From NCBI GenBank assembly GCA_000176735.1, contig ADBE01000034.1:1-61734 (forward strand): 61,734 nucleotides of DNA, in the 5' to 3' direction. The stretch is from Neisseria polysaccharea ATCC 43768 (GTDB lineage Bacteria; Pseudomonadota; Gammaproteobacteria; Burkholderiales; Neisseriaceae). Shown piece by piece: positions 1-9,845 of the stretch; the first letter of the stretch is position 1; each line of letters begins with the position of its first letter. Made by a program: the position numbers and the translations under genes. The notes under the pieces were generated by a model, which saw nothing but the letters and a program-made list of their open reading frames with translations, did no database searches and was not told the DNA's origin.

Positions 1-189
1 TGCGGCCTCATCGACAAAACCCTTGCCGAACAAAGCCGCACCGCCTACCGCTTCTACCGCCAGCAGCAACACAACACCAAACTGCGTGACGCGGAAAAAA
101 CCGAAGTAAGCGACGAATTGCTGACCCACTACGGCAATGTCAGGAAATTGTGGCGGGAAGTGTTCGGCGAAGAAGCCAAAACGCTTTGA
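1..189 (+). CDS. C-terminal fragment of an unidentified protein (5' end outside window)
   Basis: An open frame runs from base 1 to a TGA at 187-189 and gives 62 residues, ending in WREVFGEEAKTL. The fragment is charged and probably helical, with no motif I recognise. The beginning of the gene lies outside the window. A paired uptake-sequence terminator follows at 321-360, consistent with the end of a plus-strand transcript. I do not assign a function. Confidence 0.5.
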   Translation, partial: CGLIDKTLAEQSRTAYRFYRQQQHNTKLRDAEKTEVSDELLTHYGNVRKLWREVFGEEAKTL

Positions 190-320
190 GCTTAAAGCAA
201 GTTCAGATAAGAACGCCCATGCCGCGAGGGCATTCGATACGACAGAAACGCACTGTAGCGGCGGGTTTCACACCCGCCCAAACTACGTCCGTTCCGACAT
301 CTTCCAAGCGACCGTAAAAA

Positions 321-360
321 ATGCCGTCTGAAAGCCGAACCGTCGGGTTTCAGACGGCAT
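321..360. terminator. Paired-DUS terminator upstream of mnmE
   Basis: Inverted DNA uptake sequences (ATGCCGTCTGAA and its complement) form a stem with a GC-rich loop, preceded by A's and followed by a short T run. It probably ends the transcript of the upstream partial gene. Confidence 0.75.
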
Positions 361-361
361 T

Positions 362-370
362 TGCTATAAT
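362..370 (+). promoter_or_regulatory. Probable extended -10 promoter for mnmE
   Basis: TGCTATAAT matches the extended -10 consensus (TGnTATAAT), about 30 bases before the mnmE start. No good -35 box is seen; the region where one would lie overlaps the terminator stem. Confidence 0.5.
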
Positions 371-399
371 CGCGGCTGTTTTGAATTTTCGGGGGTTTT

Positions 400-1746
<1,347 letters not shown>

Positions 1747-1794
1747 ACGGATCGAAAGCATCGTGGTGGTGTCCGGCTGAACATTCCGTTATCC

Positions 1795-2370
1795 CATAAA
1801 AACGGGAATCCGATCCGTTCGGTTTTAGTTTTTTTGAATTTCGGGCAACGCTTAAATCTTCATTCCGCGCAGGCGGAAATTATCGGCGCGGTACGGCAAC
1901 TTTTTTCGATATGAAAAGACCGTTATTCCTGTAAAAACAAAAAATCAAAAACAGAAAACTGAAATATCGTCATTCCCGCGCAGGCGGGAATCCAGCCCCG
2001 TCGGTACGGAAACTTATCGGGAAAACGGTTTCTTTAGATTTTACGTTCCGGATTCCCACTTTCGTGGGAATGACGGGATTAAAGTTTCAAAATTTATTTT
2101 AAATAACTGAAACTCAACGAACTGGATTCCCACTTTCGTGGGAATGACGAATTTTAGGTTTCTGTTTTTGGTTTTCTGTCCTTGTAGGAATGATGAAATT
2201 TTAAGTTTTAGGAATTTATCGGAAAAAACAGAAACCGCTCCGCCGTCATTCCCGCGCAGGCGGGAATCCAGGTTCGTTGAGTTTCAGTCATTTCCGATAA
2301 ATTCTTGCAGCTTTGCGTTTCTAGATTCCCACTTTCGTGGGAATGACGGAGAGTCGCGGGAATGACGGAG
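1795..2370. repeat. NIME array: five dRS3 20-mers with intervening RS repeats
   Basis: This stretch of more than 700 bases between mnmE and hpuB has no credible gene. It holds copies of the dRS3 inverted repeat, ATTCCC-N8-GGGAAT, at 1972-1991, 2052-2071, 2126-2145, 2248-2267 and 2325-2344, with degenerate relatives near 1797 and 1862. The middle eight bases are of two types, GCGCAGGC and ACTTTCGT. AT-rich segments between them share phrases such as TTTCCGATAAATTCTTGCAG. This is the standard neisserial intergenic mosaic element arrangement. Confidence 0.9.
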
Positions 2371-2428
2371 AGTTGCGGGATTGGGCTTGGTACAAGCCTG
2401 AAAGGGGGCGGCGGTGCGACCGTAAAAA

Positions 2429-2468
2429 ATGCCGTCTGAAACCCAAATCATCGGGTTTCAGACGGCAT
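2429..2468. terminator. Paired-DUS terminator after hpuB
   Basis: ATGCCGTCTGAAACCC and its complement flank a short loop, 16 bases beyond the hpuB stop codon. It probably ends the hpuAB transcript read on the minus strand. Confidence 0.8.
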
Positions 2469-2483
2469 TGGCACATCAGGAGC

Positions 2484-4910
2484 TTAGAACTTCGCTTCGA
2501 TGGTGAAATTGTAGCTCCTGCCCGGCGAGGTAAAGCGTTGGATGCCGGCGTGGGTTTTGTTGTCAACGCGGTTGACTGTGCCGAATTCGCGGATGCTGCG
2601 TAAAGATTCCCAAGTGTAGTACTGCTTGTTGGTAATGTTGTACGCGGCGGCGCGGAGCGTAACCTGTTTGCCGATGTTGAGGTAGGCGGAAAGGTCGAAC
2701 AGCGTATAGGCCTTGCTGTGTTTGGCATAAGGCCACGGGTTGTTCAAATCGTCGTTGCTGTGGACGGTGTCGGACGGCTTTTTGGCGGCGGTGCGCGTGG
2801 CGTAGGCGTTGATGCCCCAGCGTTTGGAAGGCGCGTCATAGCCCAGGCTGTAAACCGCCGTCCACGGCGAAAGCGCGTTGATGGGCGTTTCTTTGCCGTT
2901 GTTTTGCGTTGCCTTGCCTTTGATGTAGCTGACGTTGAGGCCGGTGTGCAAACCTTTGGGCAGCCCGATGCTGTCGAGGTTCCAAGTGCCGTTAAACTCT
3001 ATGCCTTTCACCCAGGCGGCGGTGCGGTTTTGGTTTTGCCAAACGGGCGTGCCGACCAATGCCGTGCCGTTTGAAAGCGGGGCGTAGCGTGGATTGTTTT
3101 TATCGTTTGACGAACCGCCCATATACGTCAATTCGATAAAGTCGCGGTATTTGGTTTTAAAGCCCGAGAGCTTGAAGTTGCCCGCCTTGCCGCTGCCCGC
3201 CAGGCCCAATTCCCAGTTTTTGGCTTTTTCGGCTTTCAGTTCGGGATTGGCTTTCAGGTAGAAATCGGGGTGCGGGAACAAGAGCCAGGTTTCGTCCGAA
3301 GTCGGGGCGCGGAAGCCGGTGCTGTATTTTGCCAACAAGTGCAGATGCTTGGTAAACCGCCAGTCAAATCCCGTGCCGTAGCTGAAGCCGGCGTGCGCGC
3401 GTTCCGAACCCAAATGGGGAATCTGCATGCGGATGGCTTGGGGGTATTTCGGATCGTCTTTCGCGCTGCTGCTGTTTTTGTCGTAGCGTATGCCCGCGTT
3501 CAGACGGAAGCGGTCGTTGCCGCCCAATTGGAACGCATTGTTCCAATAGGCAAATTTATATTTCGACCGGTTTTCGATCAGCATCGTGATTCTGGTATCG
3601 CTGGTAGTGGGGATTTTGGGGTCGTACAGTTTTACGTCATAGCTGTCACTCAAGTTGGCATTGTCCCCCTTGCCGCCGCCCAAGCCGTATTGCGCCGCCC
3701 AAACGGCTTTGGAAAAGTCGAGTTGTTTTTCAAAATCGGCAGTCCATTGCGCGGTGTTTTGGCGGATGTGGCGGAACGAATGGTAAACCTCGCTGTTGAT
3801 GCCCTTTGTATCGTAATCTTTCGGGATGTCCCAAGTCCAGGTGTCCATATCGATGCGTTGTTTGTCGTAACGCAGCTTGAGGCTGTCCCACGGGCCGTGT
3901 TCCAACTCGTTTTTGTATTCGACGCCGGTGCGGCGGCGGTAGCTCACGTCTTGGCGGTGGCGGTAGTCACCCGTCGCGGGAGAGTAAGTTGTACCCACCC
4001 ACAAATTAGACAGCTCGTTGGTAAAACGGTCGGTGCGCGAGTCTTCAAAAATCCAGCCGATGCGGTTGCGGTCGTTGAAATTGTAGCCCAGCTTGAACAG
4101 GGTGCTTTTGTTTACCCATTCTTGCGGGTCGGGGCGGGAGCGGGCAACCCCTGCGGCTTCATAGTCCTGGTAACTGCTGAACGGTTTGTTTGGGTCGAAA
4201 ACATATCCCTTGTTTTTAATGGGGACATCGCCCTCGGTCGAGCGGTTTTTGGTTTCTTTGCCGAAGCGGCGGGTATAAACCAATAAGGCATCCAAACCAA
4301 AGAGCCTGCCGGCGGCGGTGATGCTGCTGAACTTCTGGCTGTTTTTGCCGACGCTTCCGCCTTTTATCCCCAAATGGTAGGGCTTGCCTTCGGAAACATA
4401 ATCGCTTGCGGATTTGGTTTGGTAATTGACTGCACCGCCCAATGCGCCGCTGCCGGATTTGAGCGAGTCCGCGCCTTTGGTGATGGTTACTTCCGAGAAG
4501 TTTTCCGGCTCGGAAGTATTGCGGTTGGCGTTGAAGTTGCCGTATGCGCCGAACAATTCTTGGAAGGCTTCGGAAGAGCGGCTTTCCGCCTGCGCCAGCC
4601 CGTCAACGTTGATGGCGACGCGGTCTTTGTCGACACCGCGTATGGTAAAGCCGTTGGAGCCCGCCCTGCCGCCTTCGACGACGGAAATGCCGGGGTCGTA
4701 GCGCACCAGGTCGTGTTCGTCGTTGACCAAGAGCTTGTCTAAGGTTTTTCGGCGGATTTTTTCTTCGCCGAGTTTTTGGGTTTTGTGCGTGCCGGTAACG
4801 GTGATTTCGTTCAGCGTTCGGGCGGACTGCGGCGCGGGGTCTGCCGCAAAGGCGGGAAACGCTTGGGCGATGGCGGCGGCAGCCAATACGGGCTTGAAGG
4901 GGAAGGGCAT
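2484..4910 (-). CDS. hpuB: TonB-dependent haemoglobin-haptoglobin receptor HpuB
   Basis: HpuB is the outer membrane transporter of the two-part receptor that takes haem iron from haemoglobin and haemoglobin-haptoglobin, powered by TonB. The 808 residues include a signal peptide ending near PAFA-AD (about residue 22), a TonB box NEITVTG near residue 34, a plug domain with GFTIRGVDKDRVAINVDG, and a long beta-barrel ending in Phe (FTIEAKF), the usual outer membrane signal. It lies 31 bases downstream of hpuA in the same direction, so the two are co-transcribed and its expression should follow the iron-regulated promoter upstream of hpuA. The family is clear; the HpuB assignment rests on the sequence and the adjacent hpuA and Slam genes. 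Confidence 0.95.
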   Translation of the reverse strand: MPFPFKPVLAAAAIAQAFPAFAADPAPQSARTLNEITVTGTHKTQKLGEEKIRRKTLDKLLVNDEHDLVRYDPGISVVEGGRAGSNGFTIRGVDKDRVAINVDGLAQAESRSSEAFQELFGAYGNFNANRNTSEPENFSEVTITKGADSLKSGSGALGGAVNYQTKSASDYVSEGKPYHLGIKGGSVGKNSQKFSSITAAGRLFGLDALLVYTRRFGKETKNRSTEGDVPIKNKGYVFDPNKPFSSYQDYEAAGVARSRPDPQEWVNKSTLFKLGYNFNDRNRIGWIFEDSRTDRFTNELSNLWVGTTYSPATGDYRHRQDVSYRRRTGVEYKNELEHGPWDSLKLRYDKQRIDMDTWTWDIPKDYDTKGINSEVYHSFRHIRQNTAQWTADFEKQLDFSKAVWAAQYGLGGGKGDNANLSDSYDVKLYDPKIPTTSDTRITMLIENRSKYKFAYWNNAFQLGGNDRFRLNAGIRYDKNSSSAKDDPKYPQAIRMQIPHLGSERAHAGFSYGTGFDWRFTKHLHLLAKYSTGFRAPTSDETWLLFPHPDFYLKANPELKAEKAKNWELGLAGSGKAGNFKLSGFKTKYRDFIELTYMGGSSNDKNNPRYAPLSNGTALVGTPVWQNQNRTAAWVKGIEFNGTWNLDSIGLPKGLHTGLNVSYIKGKATQNNGKETPINALSPWTAVYSLGYDAPSKRWGINAYATRTAAKKPSDTVHSNDDLNNPWPYAKHSKAYTLFDLSAYLNIGKQVTLRAAAYNITNKQYYTWESLRSIREFGTVNRVDNKTHAGIQRFTSPGRSYNFTIEAKF

Positions 4911-4941
4911 AAGAAAACCTTTTTTAAAAGCGGATTGATTA

Positions 4942-5955
4942 TTATTTTTTGAGATGGTCGGTACTCATATCAGTGGTTTCATTAGGTTTTTTTTCATAAC
5001 TCACGCCGCCGAATACGGTATCGAGGGAGCGGTCGTCTTGAAAAGTGATTTTGCCGCCTATGCTGGTTTCGCTGTCGCGGTAGCCGTTGAATTTGCCAAA
5101 AAACTTGCCTTCCAAGTTGCCGGTTTTGCCGCCGGAGGTGGCAGTGCCGGAAAAGTTCAGACCGTCAATCATTGCGTCTTTAATTTCCACATCCGGTCCG
5201 TAATCGCTGTTGCCGCGGATTTCGCCTGCCAGTCTGTTGCTGTTGAAATTGGCGGTAATAAAGGAAAGGACGGGGGTGTTTTCATAACCGTAATAAATGC
5301 TGCCTTTGGGCGGCGTATAAGAGGAGGTAACAAATTGCCCGTTTCTGACGCGGATGCCCCAAACCTGATAAGTGATTTTGCCTTTGGTTTCGGGTGTGGT
5401 GCTGCCGACAGACTCCGGCGTTTTGCCGACGGGGAAGCCGCCGGCGAAGAGGTCGATTTTGCCGTTGGGGCCTATCCACGCCCCGAATTTCATATAATCC
5501 TGCTTGGTGATTTCTGCGAAATCGTTAGCCCCGGATTCGCTGCAACAGATAAAGATGCGGCTGCCGTCGGCAAGCCGCTGGCCGGCGTGGCGGTCGGGCA
5601 TTTTGAAATCGGGGGTTTCGTTGCTGGGGGGTATTATGGGGTCGGCGTAGGTTGAAAGGGCGTATTGCGCGCCACCGGGTGTTTTGAAGATGAATGATGT
5701 TTCTTTGATTTTGTAGTCGGGGAAAGGTTCTTTTTCTACTTCCCGCTGCTGAATGGAAATGCCGGATGTGCTTCCGGTGCCGGCGGTGTTGATGTTTTCA
5801 ATGTTGCCGTTATCGCTTGATAACGTTACCTCGCCGGCGGTCAGCGGCGTGGCGGTGGGGATGGACACGGGGACGTGCGGTTCGGCTACCCCCCCCCCGG
5901 CACAGGCGGCAAGGGCGGCGGCAAGCGGCAGTAAGGAGAGGGCTTTGTATTTCAT
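4942..5955 (-). CDS. hpuA: HpuA, surface lipoprotein of the haemoglobin-haptoglobin receptor, phase variable
   Basis: HpuA is the lipid-anchored surface partner of HpuB and helps bind host haemoglobin. The 337 residues start with a lipoprotein signal, LAAALAAC, with Cys18 as the lipidated residue. Directly after it a run of ten G's (5889-5898, seen as C's on the plus strand) encodes three Gly codons. With ten the frame stays open, so this copy is predicted ON; slipped-strand change in this tract is known to switch hpuA. A divergent Slam gene for surface export lies upstream at 6205. A TTGACA/TGATAA promoter and Fur-like box precede the gene. Confidence 0.95.
   Translation of the reverse strand: MKYKALSLLPLAAALAACAGGGVAEPHVPVSIPTATPLTAGEVTLSSDNGNIENINTAGTGSTSGISIQQREVEKEPFPDYKIKETSFIFKTPGGAQYALSTYADPIIPPSNETPDFKMPDRHAGQRLADGSRIFICCSESGANDFAEITKQDYMKFGAWIGPNGKIDLFAGGFPVGKTPESVGSTTPETKGKITYQVWGIRVRNGQFVTSSYTPPKGSIYYGYENTPVLSFITANFNSNRLAGEIRGNSDYGPDVEIKDAMIDGLNFSGTATSGGKTGNLEGKFFGKFNGYRDSETSIGGKITFQDDRSLDTVFGGVSYEKKPNETTDMSTDHLKK
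5889..5898. repeat. Poly-G (10) phase-variation tract in hpuA
   Basis: There are ten consecutive C's on the plus strand, G's on the coding strand, just after the lipobox codon. Ten keeps hpuA in frame (GCC GGG GGG GGG GTA). Nine or eleven would end translation early. Confidence 0.95.
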
Positions 5956-5980
5956 CGCATACTCAATCTTGATGATGTGT

Positions 5981-6024
5981 TAATAATAGTTTTGATTATC
6001 AGTTTAAATGTTATATGATGTCAA
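5981..6024 (-). promoter_or_regulatory. hpuA promoter with overlapping Fur-like operator
   Basis: Read on the minus strand, TTGACA (6024-6019) and TGATAA (6001-5996) are separated by exactly 17 bases. The segment 5981-6000 reads GATAATCAAAACTATTATTA, which resembles the Fur box GATAAT-nnnnnn-ATTATC and covers the -10 region. Iron repression of hpuAB is known for the family; the operator match here is my own reading. Confidence 0.65.
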
Positions 6025-6064
6025 CTGTTTTGTGAGGCGATGCAAAAGTTAGTAAATGTGAAAT

Positions 6065-6095
6065 CCGCCCTTTGAAAATCGGGCGGCGGTTTTTT
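6065..6095 (+). terminator. Hairpin with T run in the hpuA-Slam intergenic region
   Basis: CCGCCC (6065-6070) pairs with GGGCGG (6081-6086), followed within three bases by six T's on the plus strand. It resembles an intrinsic terminator but lies 110 bases ahead of the plus-strand Slam gene, with no plus-strand gene before it. It may be a relic of a lost gene or an attenuator. Confidence 0.5.
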
Positions 6096-6204
6096 GCCTG
6101 CCCGCTTTCAGACGGCAAAGCCGGTTTTCACGGGTTTCTGCCTGTTTTTCGGATAGTTTGACGTGCTTCGGCGGCGTGTTTGCCGGAAAGGTAAATGACA
6201 GGGT

Positions 6205-7722
6205 ATGTTGTATTTCAGATACGGCTTTTTGGTTGTTTGGTGTGCGGCAGGTGTTTCTGCCGCCTATGGGGCGGATGCGCCCGCGATTTTGGATGACAAG
6301 GCATTGTTGCAGGTGCAGCGGTCGGTGTCGGATAAGTGGGCGGAATCGGATTGGAAAGTTGAAAATGATGCTCCGCGCGTGGTTGACGGGGATTTTTTGT
6401 TGGCGCATCCGAAAATGTTGGAACATAGTTTGCGCGACGCGCTCAACGGCAATCAGGCGGATTTAATCGCTTCGTTGGCGGATTTGTATGCCAAGCTGCC
6501 GGATTATGATGCAGTTTTGTACGGCAGGGCGCGGGCTTTGCTGGCGAAATTGGCGGGAAGGTCGGCGGAGGCGGTGGTGCGGTATCGGAAGCTGCACGGG
6601 GAAAATGCGGCAGACGAGCGGATTTTGCTGGATTTGGCGGCGGCGGAGTTTGACGATTTCCGGCTGAAGTCGGCAGAAAGGCATTTTGCCGAGGCGGAAA
6701 AATTGGATTTGCCGCCGCCGGTTTTGGAAAATGTGGGGCGTTTTCGGAAAAAAGCGGAGGGGCTGACGGGCTGGCGTTTTTCGGGCGGTATCAGCCCAGC
6801 GGTCAATCAAAACGCCAATAATGCCGCGCCGCAATATTGCCGGCAAGACGGAGGCAGTCAGATATGCAGTGTCAGCCGGGCGGAGCGGGCGGCAGGGTTG
6901 AATTATGAAATCGAGGCGGAAAAACTGACGGCGTTGGCGGATAATCATTATTTGTTGTTCCGTTCCAATATCGGCGGCACGAGCTATTATTTCAGTAAAA
7001 AATCGGCTTATGATGACGGGTTCGGCAGGGCGTATTTGGGATGGCAGTATAAAAATGCACGGCAGACGGCGGGGATTTTGCCGTTTTATCAGGTGCAGTT
7101 GTCGGGCAGCGACGGCTTTGATGCGAAAACAAAACGGGTAAACAACCGCCGCCTGCCGCCGTATATGCTGGCGCACGGAGTCGGCGTGCAGCTGTCCCAT
7201 ACTTACCGCCCAAACCCGGGATGGCAATTTTCGGTCGCGCTGGAACATTACCGCCAATGCTATCGCGAACAGGATAGGGCGGAATACAATAACGGTCGGC
7301 AGGACGGGTTTTATGTTTCGTCGGCAAAACGTTTGGGCGAATCGGCAACTGTGTTCGGCGGCTGGCAGTTTGTGCGGTTTGTGCCGAAACGCGAAACGGT
7401 GGGCGGCGCGGTCAATAATGCCGCCTACCGGCGCAACGGTGTTTATGCCGGCTGGGCGCAGGAGTGGCGGCAGTTGGGCGGTTTGAACAGTCGGGTTTCC
7501 GCGTCTTATGCCCGCCGCAACTATAAGGGCGTTGCGGCTTTCTCGACAGAGGCGCAACGCAACCGCGAATGGAATGTCTCGCTGGCTTTGAGCCACGACA
7601 AGTTGTCGTACAAAGGTATCGTGCCGGCGTTAAATTATCGTTTCGGCAGGACGGAAAGTAATGTGCCGTATGCGAAACGCCGCAACAGCGAGGTGTTTGT
7701 GTCGGCGGATTGGCGGTTTTGA
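6205..7722 (+). CDS. slam2: Surface lipoprotein assembly modulator (Slam2 type), DUF560 barrel
   Basis: Slam proteins sit in the outer membrane and move particular lipoproteins to the cell surface; Slam2 is known to serve HpuA. The 505 residues show a signal peptide (VSAAYGA, about residues 1-23), an N-terminal helical TPR-like part (about 60-190), and a C-terminal beta-barrel of the DUF560 type from about 195, starting GWRFSGGISPAVNQN and ending in Phe (FVSADWRF). Its position divergent from hpuA supports HpuA as its client. The ATG at 6205 has only a weak ribosome site. The older label for the family is TPR-repeat protein of unknown function. Confidence 0.88.
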   Translation: MLYFRYGFLVVWCAAGVSAAYGADAPAILDDKALLQVQRSVSDKWAESDWKVENDAPRVVDGDFLLAHPKMLEHSLRDALNGNQADLIASLADLYAKLPDYDAVLYGRARALLAKLAGRSAEAVVRYRKLHGENAADERILLDLAAAEFDDFRLKSAERHFAEAEKLDLPPPVLENVGRFRKKAEGLTGWRFSGGISPAVNQNANNAAPQYCRQDGGSQICSVSRAERAAGLNYEIEAEKLTALADNHYLLFRSNIGGTSYYFSKKSAYDDGFGRAYLGWQYKNARQTAGILPFYQVQLSGSDGFDAKTKRVNNRRLPPYMLAHGVGVQLSHTYRPNPGWQFSVALEHYRQCYREQDRAEYNNGRQDGFYVSSAKRLGESATVFGGWQFVRFVPKRETVGGAVNNAAYRRNGVYAGWAQEWRQLGGLNSRVSASYARRNYKGVAAFSTEAQRNREWNVSLALSHDKLSYKGIVPALNYRFGRTESNVPYAKRRNSEVFVSADWRF

Positions 7723-7733
7723 ATGGTGGGAAA

Positions 7734-7770
7734 ATGCCGTCCGAACTTTGGAAACAGGTTCGGACGGCAT
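7734..7770. terminator. Terminator between Slam and pabBC (variant DUS)
   Basis: ATGCCGTCCGAAC pairs with GTTCGGACGGCAT, with A's before and T's after. It probably serves both convergent genes. The word GCCGTCCGAA differs by one base from the standard uptake sequence. Confidence 0.8.
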
Positions 7771-7780
7771 TTTTGCGCGT

Positions 7781-9691
7781 TCAGGCAAGGGCGGCGGCAA
7801 ATACGCCGCGCAGGGCGTTGGAGAGGCGGATTTCTTCGGCTTCTTGCAGTGTTTTTTGTGTGATGTGTGTTTCGATTACTTGATTTGTGTGCAAATATTT
7901 TTGCGATTCGTCCAACACGGCTTGGCGCATCACGCCGTTTAAAATGTCCAAATCTAAGGAGGGCGTGAGCCATTGTCCTTGGTATTTGACGAACACGTTG
8001 CTTCTGCCGCCTTCGAGCAGGATGCCGTCCGAATTGAAAAACAGGCTGTCGAACGCGCCTTGTGTTTCGGCGGTTTGCCACGCCTGGTCGAAGAGGGCGC
8101 GGTGTGTGGTTTTGAAGCGGCGCAGGTAGTTTTGTGCGGACAGGACGGTGGGCGAAATGATGACGCGCTGTTTGTCAGCCAAATGGTTTAAAACGGCGCG
8201 GGACAGGCTGATGCCGTCTGAAGCGAGCAGGGCTTTGACGCGGAACGAGCCGTCGGGCAAGTGGGCGATGTATTGTTTGATTTGATTTTCGCAGCCGTCG
8301 GGCAGGGGCAGGTTAAGGGCGCGTGCGGCGGTGTTCAGACGGCATAGATGGCGGTCGAGCAGGGCGCATTGCCTGTTTTCCACGCGCAGGGTTTCAAAAA
8401 TGCCGAAATCGGGGCGCAATTCGTTGAGGAAACGGGCTTTCCAGCCGCATTCGCGATATTCGGCGGCGGGGTCGCTGTCGATGACGATGCCGGAACCGAC
8501 ACCGTACACGCCCCGATACGGCGGATTGGAGTCAAACGGATGCTGCGTTGCCCCGCCTTGCCGTACTATCTCTACTGTCTGCGGCTTTGTCGCCTTGTCC
8601 TGATTTGTTAATCCACTATCTAAGTTGTCTGAAACTGAGTTAGAAACGGGTTTGAGCAATAAGGTTCGGATAACGACGTTGAACGTGCCTTCAAACCCCA
8701 AGCCGCCGGAACACGGGTTCAAATAGCCGATGCTGCCCGTATAAAGTCCGCGTGCTTCGGTTTCGAGCGATTCGATAATCTGCATACTCATTTTTTTGGG
8801 CGCGCCGGTGATGCTGCCGCAGGGGAAGGCGGCGCGGAGGATGTCGGCGAACGAGGTGTGCGGCAGGGCTTGGGCTTGGATGGTGCTGGTCATCTGCCAA
8901 ACGCTGCCGAAACGCGATACTTTGAACGGCTCTGGTACGCATACTTTGCCGGTTTGGGCGATTTTGCCGAGGTCGTTGCGCAGCAAATCGACAATCATCA
9001 CGTTTTCGGCGCGGTTTTTCGGGTCGGTTTGCAACTCGGCGGCGCGGCGTTCGTCTTGTCCGTCGCCCAAAATCGGCGCAGTGCCTTTCATCGGTTCGGT
9101 GCTGATGGTGCCGTCCGAACCGATTTTGAGGAAGAGTTCGGGCGAGAAACACAGCGTCCACGAGGATTGCCCCTCCACATCGGGCAGGTGGGACAAGACG
9201 GCATAGGGGACGGGCTGGCGCAGGCGGCGGTAGAGGCTGACGGGATTGCCGTAGGCTTGCAGGTGCAGGCGGGTGGTGTAGTTGATTTGATAGGTGTCGC
9301 CGCGCCGGATGGCTTCGTGGATTTGGCGGATATGCTCGAGGTAATCGGTTTCGGATACGGAGGATTGCGGCGTGGAAATGCCGGCGGGGAGGCCGTCTGA
9401 ATGTCGGACAAGCCAGCTTGCGGCATCGATGTCGGCGCAGTCGGCAAACCAGTGCAGGGCAAGATTGCCGCCGCGTTCGGACTCCATCCCCATCAGTGGC
9501 AAACCGAATCCGTAGTCTGCAAACAACACGGCATGCAGCCCTTTTTGCCAGCCCTTTTGCAGCGCGCTATCCAAAGCATCGAGTTCTTCGGGACGGAAAA
9601 AACGGCTTTCCACATGATTTTGATAGCGTTTTGCGCGGCCGCTTACGGCATCGTCAAACAGGGCGAAATAAGGCATGGCAATCTGGGGCAA
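7781..9691 (-). CDS. pabB: Aminodeoxychorismate synthase component I fused to aminodeoxychorismate lyase (PabB-PabC)
   Basis: This bifunctional protein makes p-aminobenzoate for folate: the PabB part aminates chorismate and the PabC part removes pyruvate. Residues about 1-420 form the chorismate-binding domain with GSITGAPKK and, later, YGVGSGIVIDSDP. Residues about 430-636 are a class IV PLP-type lyase starting near PDFGIFETLRV. Between the NVVIRTLLL strand and GVGSGIV lies an extra segment, about residues 358-392, encoded by a decayed Correia element (8516-8620) that keeps the frame. The gene is 10 bases downstream of a terminator shared with Slam. The glutamine amidotransferase partner (PabA) is not in the window. 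Confidence 0.92.
   Translation of the reverse strand: MPQIAMPYFALFDDAVSGRAKRYQNHVESRFFRPEELDALDSALQKGWQKGLHAVLFADYGFGLPLMGMESERGGNLALHWFADCADIDAASWLVRHSDGLPAGISTPQSSVSETDYLEHIRQIHEAIRRGDTYQINYTTRLHLQAYGNPVSLYRRLRQPVPYAVLSHLPDVEGQSSWTLCFSPELFLKIGSDGTISTEPMKGTAPILGDGQDERRAAELQTDPKNRAENVMIVDLLRNDLGKIAQTGKVCVPEPFKVSRFGSVWQMTSTIQAQALPHTSFADILRAAFPCGSITGAPKKMSMQIIESLETEARGLYTGSIGYLNPCSGGLGFEGTFNVVIRTLLLKPVSNSVSDNLDSGLTNQDKATKPQTVEIVRQGGATQHPFDSNPPYRGVYGVGSGIVIDSDPAAEYRECGWKARFLNELRPDFGIFETLRVENRQCALLDRHLCRLNTAARALNLPLPDGCENQIKQYIAHLPDGSFRVKALLASDGISLSRAVLNHLADKQRVIISPTVLSAQNYLRRFKTTHRALFDQAWQTAETQGAFDSLFFNSDGILLEGGRSNVFVKYQGQWLTPSLDLDILNGVMRQAVLDESQKYLHTNQVIETHITQKTLQEAEEIRLSNALRGVFAAALA
8516..8620 (-). 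repeat. Decayed Correia element (short type) inside the pabB coding sequence
   Basis: On the minus strand the sequence begins TAGTGGATTAACAAATCAGG and follows the short Correia consensus through GACAAGGCGACAAAGCCGCAG and ATAGTACGGCAAGGCGGGGCA. The far end, ending AATCCGCCGTAT, is eroded compared with AATCCACTATA. It is 105 bases, a multiple of three, without stop codons, and encodes [16 protein letters not shown] and onward. Confidence 0.85.
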
Positions 9692-9845
9692 ATGTTTTGA
9701 TTATACGCCCCTTATTACACATATTTTCAGACAATTCGGCAAATATCGGCAAAATGTAATTTTATGTAGAGAAAGCGGGGGCGAAGGTGTAAAATTGTGA
9801 AAACAGATTTTCATTTCCAACCTGAACACAACCAAGGAGGCCTTT

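Noticed and set aside
1972-2344. Regularly repeated 20-mers that might suggest a CRISPR array.
   Set aside because: Each repeat is an inverted dRS3 element, spacing is irregular and no cas genes are present; this is a NIME array.
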